Positions 5,898 through 8,220 of a stretch of 8,220 bases of DNA are shown piece by piece. Origin of the DNA: Pseudomonadota bacterium (GTDB taxonomy: Bacteria > Desulfobacterota > JADFVX01); NCBI GenBank assembly GCA_015222555.1, contig JADFVM010000341.1:1-8220 (forward strand). Direction: 5' to 3'. The translations under genes and the position numbers were made by a program. Within the stretch, counting starts at the first letter, position 1. Each line of letters starts with the position of its first letter. The notes beneath the pieces are model-generated. The model worked only from the letters and a program-made list of their open reading frames with translations, did no database searches and was not told the origin of the DNA.

Positions 5898-5971
5898 CTA
5901 CAAATTGTTTTCGTATTGAACTATGCGGCGAATTAGATTCGTTCCCAAAGAGTAACCACCTACGCCTTCAT
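5898..5971 (-). pseudogene. Small coupled leader ORF, broken by one base
   Basis: A near-ideal Shine-Dalgarno AGGAGGTGAT (5984-5975) sits 7 bases before ATG (5971), but the frame is only M-K-A-stop (TAG at 5962-5960). One frame over, the sequence reads GGYSLGTNLIRRIVQYEN-NL and ends in a TAG (5900-5898) that overlaps the AGGAGG of the lipoprotein gene, the geometry of translational coupling. Adding one base after codon 3 would give a 24-residue peptide (MKA-x-GGYSLG...). The strong start site, coding-like composition and overlap suggest a real small gene with a frame error. I do not recognise the peptide. Confidence 0.5.
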
Positions 5972-6160
5972 TTTATCACCTCCTCACATTCTCAATCTCG
6001 TTAATAATATTCTATGGGGTCCAATGGACCCTGACCTGCACCCTTGTGAAGGTAATTCTCATGCATTGTTGTATTTTGTCAAAAGTGAAGACGACCACGT
6101 TTTTCTGTAGAGACAAAACCTTTGAAAAAACGTCCTATTTTGCCGAACTCTGTTAATGAA
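5901..6160. other. Upstream region of the lipoprotein unit
   Basis: Beyond the damaged leader ORF (5898-5971) it holds an AT-rich block (6001-6014, minus-strand TATTATTAA) and the perfect palindrome at 6017-6031. A CCTT-GTG-AAGG stem lies at about 6042-6052, and an AAACCTTTG at 6116-6124 is repeated at the border of the next element (6159-6167). No clear promoter -35 or further gene is seen. Confidence 0.5.
6017..6031. promoter_or_regulatory. Perfect 15-bp palindrome, possible operator
   Basis: GGGTCCA-A-TGGACCC is an exact inverted repeat around one central base. It lies about 45 bases upstream of the leader-ORF start and just upstream of an AT-rich TATTAT on the minus strand, a place where a dimeric regulator could bind. 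No regulator gene is nearby; the site could also be a repeat remnant. Confidence 0.35.
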
Positions 6161-6359
6161 ACCTTTGCAAAACTATCGTTATTTGTCATTTCGACCCCTT
6201 CGCTTCTGTCATTCCGAGCACTACGCTTCGCTCAGCATAAACTCCGCGAGGAATCTTAGTATTTACGCTCAGGGCAGGCCGAAGGGAGAAATCTTAACGG
6301 ACTTCAATCATTAAGATTTCTCATCGTTAACACTCCTCGAAATGACAAAATTCAAAGGT
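6161..6359. repeat. MITE-like inverted-repeat element of about 200 bp
   Basis: Outer arms ACCTTTG (6161-6167) and CAAAGGT (6353-6359) enclose perfect 13-bp arms TTTGTCATTTCGA (6182-6194) and TCGAAATGACAAA (6337-6349). Inside is a second perfect stem, GAGAAATCTTAA (6286-6297) with TTAAGATTTCTC (6311-6322), and a CTTCGCTCAG/GCTCAGGGCAGGCC-rich middle. It has no coding capacity. It belongs to the widely seen GTCATTTCGA/GAGAAATCTT class of intergenic repeats of anaerobic bacteria (recalled, not searched). Confidence 0.75.
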
Positions 6360-6403
6360 CTCAGATGATATCTCACGCTGCATGTTGGTTTGGTTCGAAC
6401 GGA

Positions 6404-6670
6404 TCATATATCGCTGAATTTGATGTTACAATTTTGTATGCTATTGCACTTTACGTGTAATAATGCAAGAAAAAACTGGACAGAATCATGAAAAGTCCTG
6501 AGGGTCATGTTGTAATGCCTGGCAATGTATTCCATGTTATGGCCTTGGGAGAGCAAAGTATCGATATTACCAAAATTGGCATTTCCGATAATTTCTGATA
6601 CACGATTTTGGCTCAACCCCACTGTTTCTAAGATCTTTTCCTGAGGCCATCCCCTCCAAAAAGACGGCAG
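6404..6670 (-). pseudogene. Remnant of a ParB-like/helix-turn-helix DNA-binding protein
   Basis: The frame is open from just after a stop at 6673-6671 to the stop at 6404. It reads WRGWPQEKILETVGLSQNRVSEIIGNANFGNIDTLLSQGHNMEYIARHYNMTL before an unrelated-looking tail. QEKILETVGLSQNRVSEIIG is a clear helix-turn-helix, and the following text (about 6470-6580) reads like the adjoining part of ParB-like or methylase-associated DNA-binding proteins. A GTG at 6622 could serve as start but has no good ribosome-binding site and would cut the helix-turn-helix. The N-terminal domain and the continuation after MTL are lost, so I call it a degraded fragment. It lies antisense just upstream of gspI. Family naming is from memory of similar sequences and is tentative. 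Confidence 0.45.
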
Positions 6671-6739
6671 TCAGGCAAGGCGGCTTAGATGGAACAGAAT
6701 TGCAATAAAATATTTGGAAATTCTTCCCTGTCGTGAATT

Positions 6740-6745
6740 TATAAT
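6740..6745 (+). promoter_or_regulatory. Possible -10 box upstream of gspI
   Basis: An exact TATAAT lies 90 bases before gspI in AT-rich sequence. The best -35 (TTGGAA, 6714-6719) is 20 bases away, too far for a standard promoter. A second option, TTGCGC (6750-6755) with TATAAC (6771-6776), has a short 15-base spacer. gspI should need its own promoter because the gspFGH block is separated by a terminator and antisense genes. Confidence 0.3.
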
Positions 6746-6835
6746 ACACTTGCGCCTGTAATCGTCAATGTATAACTGTAATCTCCTGTTGAAAAACCGT
6801 CTGCTCTATGGTAAAAATTTTTATGGAAGGGATTT

Positions 6836-7207
6836 ATGATTAGCCGTATACATGAAAAAGGCTTTACACTCCTCGAGGTCATGATTGCCATGTCCATCCT
6901 TGCCATAACGCTCGTTGTGGTCTTTCAATCCCAGTCCCAGAGCATATCCATGGCAGGCAGGGCAAGGTTTGAAACCACGGCAGCCCTCCTTGCCCAGAGC
7001 AAAATGGCTGAAATCGAAGCGGCGAATCCGGAAAATGTCGTGTCCGACAGCGGGAATTTCGGCGATGATTTTCCCGATTATTCATGGCAGGTGGATGTAA
7101 CGGAAACAGAGATCGAGGTCCTGAAAAAGATCGAGGTAAAGGTTGTAAATGACAAAATGACATCGAACAATTCCTTCAGGCTTGTGCTTTACAGGATTAA
7201 GGAATAG
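6836..7207 (+). CDS. gspI: Type II secretion system minor pseudopilin GspI
   Basis: The 123-residue protein begins MISRIHEKG|FTLLEVMIAMSILAI. Cleavage is after Gly9 and Glu14 is the conserved E+5. The hydrophobic helix (10-31) is followed by a compact domain of about 90 residues with AALLAQSKMAEIEAANPENV and FPDYSWQVDV, then strands ending SFRLVLYRI, all as in GspI. The length is typical. GspI forms the pseudopilus tip with GspJ and GspK and starts assembly. The Shine-Dalgarno GGAAGGG (6825-6831) is 4 bases before the ATG at 6836. gspI normally follows gspH directly; here 3.7 kb separate them. Confidence 0.93.
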   Translation: MISRIHEKGFTLLEVMIAMSILAITLVVVFQSQSQSISMAGRARFETTAALLAQSKMAEIEAANPENVVSDSGNFGDDFPDYSWQVDVTETEIEVLKKIEVKVVNDKMTSNNSFRLVLYRIKE

Positions 7208-7349
7208 CTTGTTAGGCTGAAGGCTGTTAGGCTATTAGGCTGAAGGCTGTTAGGCTAAACAACCTAACCTAAATGCCTTCAGCCTATAGCCTAAACAACC
7301 TAACCCTAACAGCCTACTAACAGACTATAGCCTAAAAAGCTAAAAGACT
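7208..7349. repeat. gspI-gspJ spacer built of GGCTGAAGGC/TTAGGCT repeats
   Basis: A 23-bp unit (TTAGGCTGAAGGC...GGCTA) is duplicated exactly head to tail (7212-7234, 7235-7257). The right half carries the complement (GCCTTCAGCC, about 7275-7284; GCCTAAACAACCTAACC, about 7290-7306), so the RNA can fold into a long imperfect hairpin; GTTAGG-CTAAACAA-CCTAAC is a smaller inner one. The repeats run up to the gspJ start and leave no good Shine-Dalgarno there. The same units occur in the gspH leader. Confidence 0.8.
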
Positions 7350-8003
7350 ATGCAAAAAAGAAACGGCTTTACGCTGATTGAGATACTTATCGCCATATTC
7401 ATACTGGCGACGGTCCTGACAACGGTATATGCAGCATATACCGGAACTTTCAGAATAGTGAAGGACACCCGGCGCGGAGATAACATTTACAGTATGGCCA
7501 GGACGGCGATGAACAGGATGGCGAAAGACATGGAGTCCGTTTGCGGCTACAGGAACTCCTTTAAATTTGCCTCCGGGAAGAACGAAGATTTCATGGAACT
7601 GTCATTCCTCTCGTCCGCCCATCTGAACTTTGATGACGAGAGGTCTTCGGGCATTGCCGTTATAAGCTACTTTGTTATGGAGGACGATGAAAAAGACGGC
7701 TGTATCCTGAAACGGAAGGATGAGCTGTACCGGGGCAAAGCAGAAGAGGCAAAGGAGGAGGTCTCGAGGGATGGGGGACACATCCTCTGCGAAGGGCTGC
7801 AATCCCTGATATATAAGTTTTATGACGACAGCGGAGAGGAGTACGATTCCTGGGATTCTGAATCTGATTCAAAGACCCAGAATGACAATGTCCCATCCGT
7901 CGTATCTATACAGATGGATTTTATAAATCCCGATGACAGAGACAGGCCCTACAGGTTTATGACAAAGGTGTTTTTGCCGACGGCGGGAAGGTTAGAGGGT
8001 TAG
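7350..8003 (+). CDS. gspJ: Type II secretion system minor pseudopilin GspJ
   Basis: The 217-residue protein begins MQKRNG|FTLIEILIAIFILATV. Cleavage is after Gly6 and Glu11 is the E+5. After the hydrophobic helix (7-29) comes the GspJ pattern SMARTAMNRMAKDMESVCGY, as in its usual MxRDLxxA region, then a large beta domain of about 150 residues with SGIAVISYFVMEDDEKDGCILKR and LCEGLQSLIYKFYDDSGEEY. GspJ forms the pseudopilus tip with GspI and GspK. There are two or more Cys (CGY, GCI, LCE), possibly disulfide-linked in the periplasm. The ATG at 7350 is preceded only by AAAAGACT, so initiation may be weak or coupled. The last codons (GRLEG-stop) fall in GTTAGAGG repeats, which supply the stop codon. 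gspK is expected next but does not begin in the remaining 217 bases. Confidence 0.92.
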   Translation: MQKRNGFTLIEILIAIFILATVLTTVYAAYTGTFRIVKDTRRGDNIYSMARTAMNRMAKDMESVCGYRNSFKFASGKNEDFMELSFLSSAHLNFDDERSSGIAVISYFVMEDDEKDGCILKRKDELYRGKAEEAKEEVSRDGGHILCEGLQSLIYKFYDDSGEEYDSWDSESDSKTQNDNVPSVVSIQMDFINPDDRDRPYRFMTKVFLPTAGRLEG

Positions 8004-8029
8004 AGGGTTGGAAGGTGAGAAGGTTGGAA
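7990..8029. repeat. GTTAGAGG / GGTTGGAAGG tandem repeats at the gspJ end
   Basis: GGTTAGAGGGTTAGAGGGTTGG units followed by GAAGGTGAGAAGGTTGGAAG overlap the final codons and stop of gspJ and continue into the spacer. They resemble the GATTAGAG pair before gspG. Confidence 0.6.
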
Positions 8030-8034
8030 GAAAT

Positions 8035-8075
8035 GAACATCGAACATCGAACGTCCAACATCGAATCTTGAATGG
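8035..8075. repeat. GAACATCGAAC tandem repeat
   Basis: Consecutive GAACATCGAAC, GTCCAACATCGAA and TCTTGAATGG units. The same series lies in reverse orientation at 340-411 and partly at 1820-1862. Confidence 0.7.
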
Positions 8076-8100
8076 AAAAAACGAAGAAACAAAAATGATA

Positions 8101-8220
8101 AACTCGTAAAAAGTGCGATTTACCCCTTAATCGTCACTCCCGCGAAGGCGGGAATCCAGTAATTACAGCTTGTTATGGACTCCCGCCTTCGCGGGAGTGA
8201 CCTGATTTTGGACTTTTTAC
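8101..8220. repeat. Long palindromic intergenic element, right end at or beyond window edge
   Basis: GTAAAAAGT (8106-8114) mirrors ACTTTTTAC (8212-8220). Inside, 21-bp arms (8133-8153 and 8181-8201, core CCCGCGAAGGCGGG) are perfect inverted copies, extended by TCCA/TGGA after one mismatch around a loop of about 17 bases. Each arm is also its own small hairpin. The left flank AACTCGTAA also occurs at 262-270 and, reversed, at 3193-3201. No coding potential is seen. This is a known style of dispersed repeat in anaerobic proteobacteria (recalled). Confidence 0.75.

Noticed and set aside
5901..5998. Riboswitch in the leader of the lipoprotein gene
   Set aside because: No known aptamer core is recognisable; the conserved-looking part is better explained as the small ORF with its ribosome-binding site.
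6567..6749. 60-codon minus-strand frame upstream of the helix-turn-helix remnant
   Set aside because: Its C-terminal half (MASGKDLRNSGVEPKS) is the out-of-frame reading of WPQEKILETVGLSQ, so it is a shadow, although a frameshift joining the two cannot be excluded.
7212..7346. Repeats between gspI and gspJ as a CRISPR array
   Set aside because: Units are adjacent with no unique spacers of constant length, occur in both orientations, and no cas genes are present.

Overview
The window comes from a diderm bacterium. It carries inner-membrane and pseudopilin genes of a type II secretion system (T2SS), a likely LptC-like lipopolysaccharide-export protein and a lipobox protein. Gene style and the abundance of short intergenic repeats suggest an uncultured member of Desulfobacterota (former Deltaproteobacteria) or Nitrospirota. 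This is an inference; no taxonomic marker is present.

Layout. Positions 1-253 (minus) hold the start of a secreted or anchored GerMN-domain protein, cut by the window edge. A repeat-rich divergent spacer follows (254-578). The first T2SS block on the plus strand is gspF (579-1808), gspG (2106-2540) and gspH (2586-3152). Between gspH and gspI lies about 3.7 kb that does not belong to a T2SS operon. It holds a remnant of a family 2 glycosyltransferase (3335-3472, plus), a bidirectional terminator (3465-3507), an LptC-like gene (3576-4280, minus), a frameshifted lipoprotein gene in two pieces (4333-5283 and 5286-5888, minus) preceded by a damaged 24-residue leader ORF (5898-5971, minus), a roughly 200-bp inverted-repeat element (6161-6359), and a remnant of a helix-turn-helix protein (6404-6670, minus). 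The T2SS block then resumes with gspI (6836-7207) and gspJ (7350-8003). The window ends in further repeats, including a long palindromic element that reaches the right edge.

How the genes work together. GspF is the inner-membrane platform protein. GspG is the major pseudopilin, and GspH, GspI and GspJ are minor pseudopilins that prime and cap the pseudopilus. All four pseudopilins keep the G|FT(L)xE prepilin-peptidase site. gspC, gspD, gspE and gspK-M are not in the window; gspK would be expected to the right. The minus-strand genes in the middle are a separate transcription unit in an envelope or secreted-protein context, with no demonstrated role in secretion.

The most unusual aspect is how far short repeats shape this locus. 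They lie in every T2SS gene junction. They code part of the GspH leader, supply the GspG ribosome-binding site and supply the GspJ stop codon. Two GC-rich hairpins are each flanked by exact 8-bp direct repeats, as if inserted. I see no convincing complete novel defence or mobile system. The best candidates for something undescribed are the hairpin elements and the small coupled ORF upstream of the lipoprotein gene.
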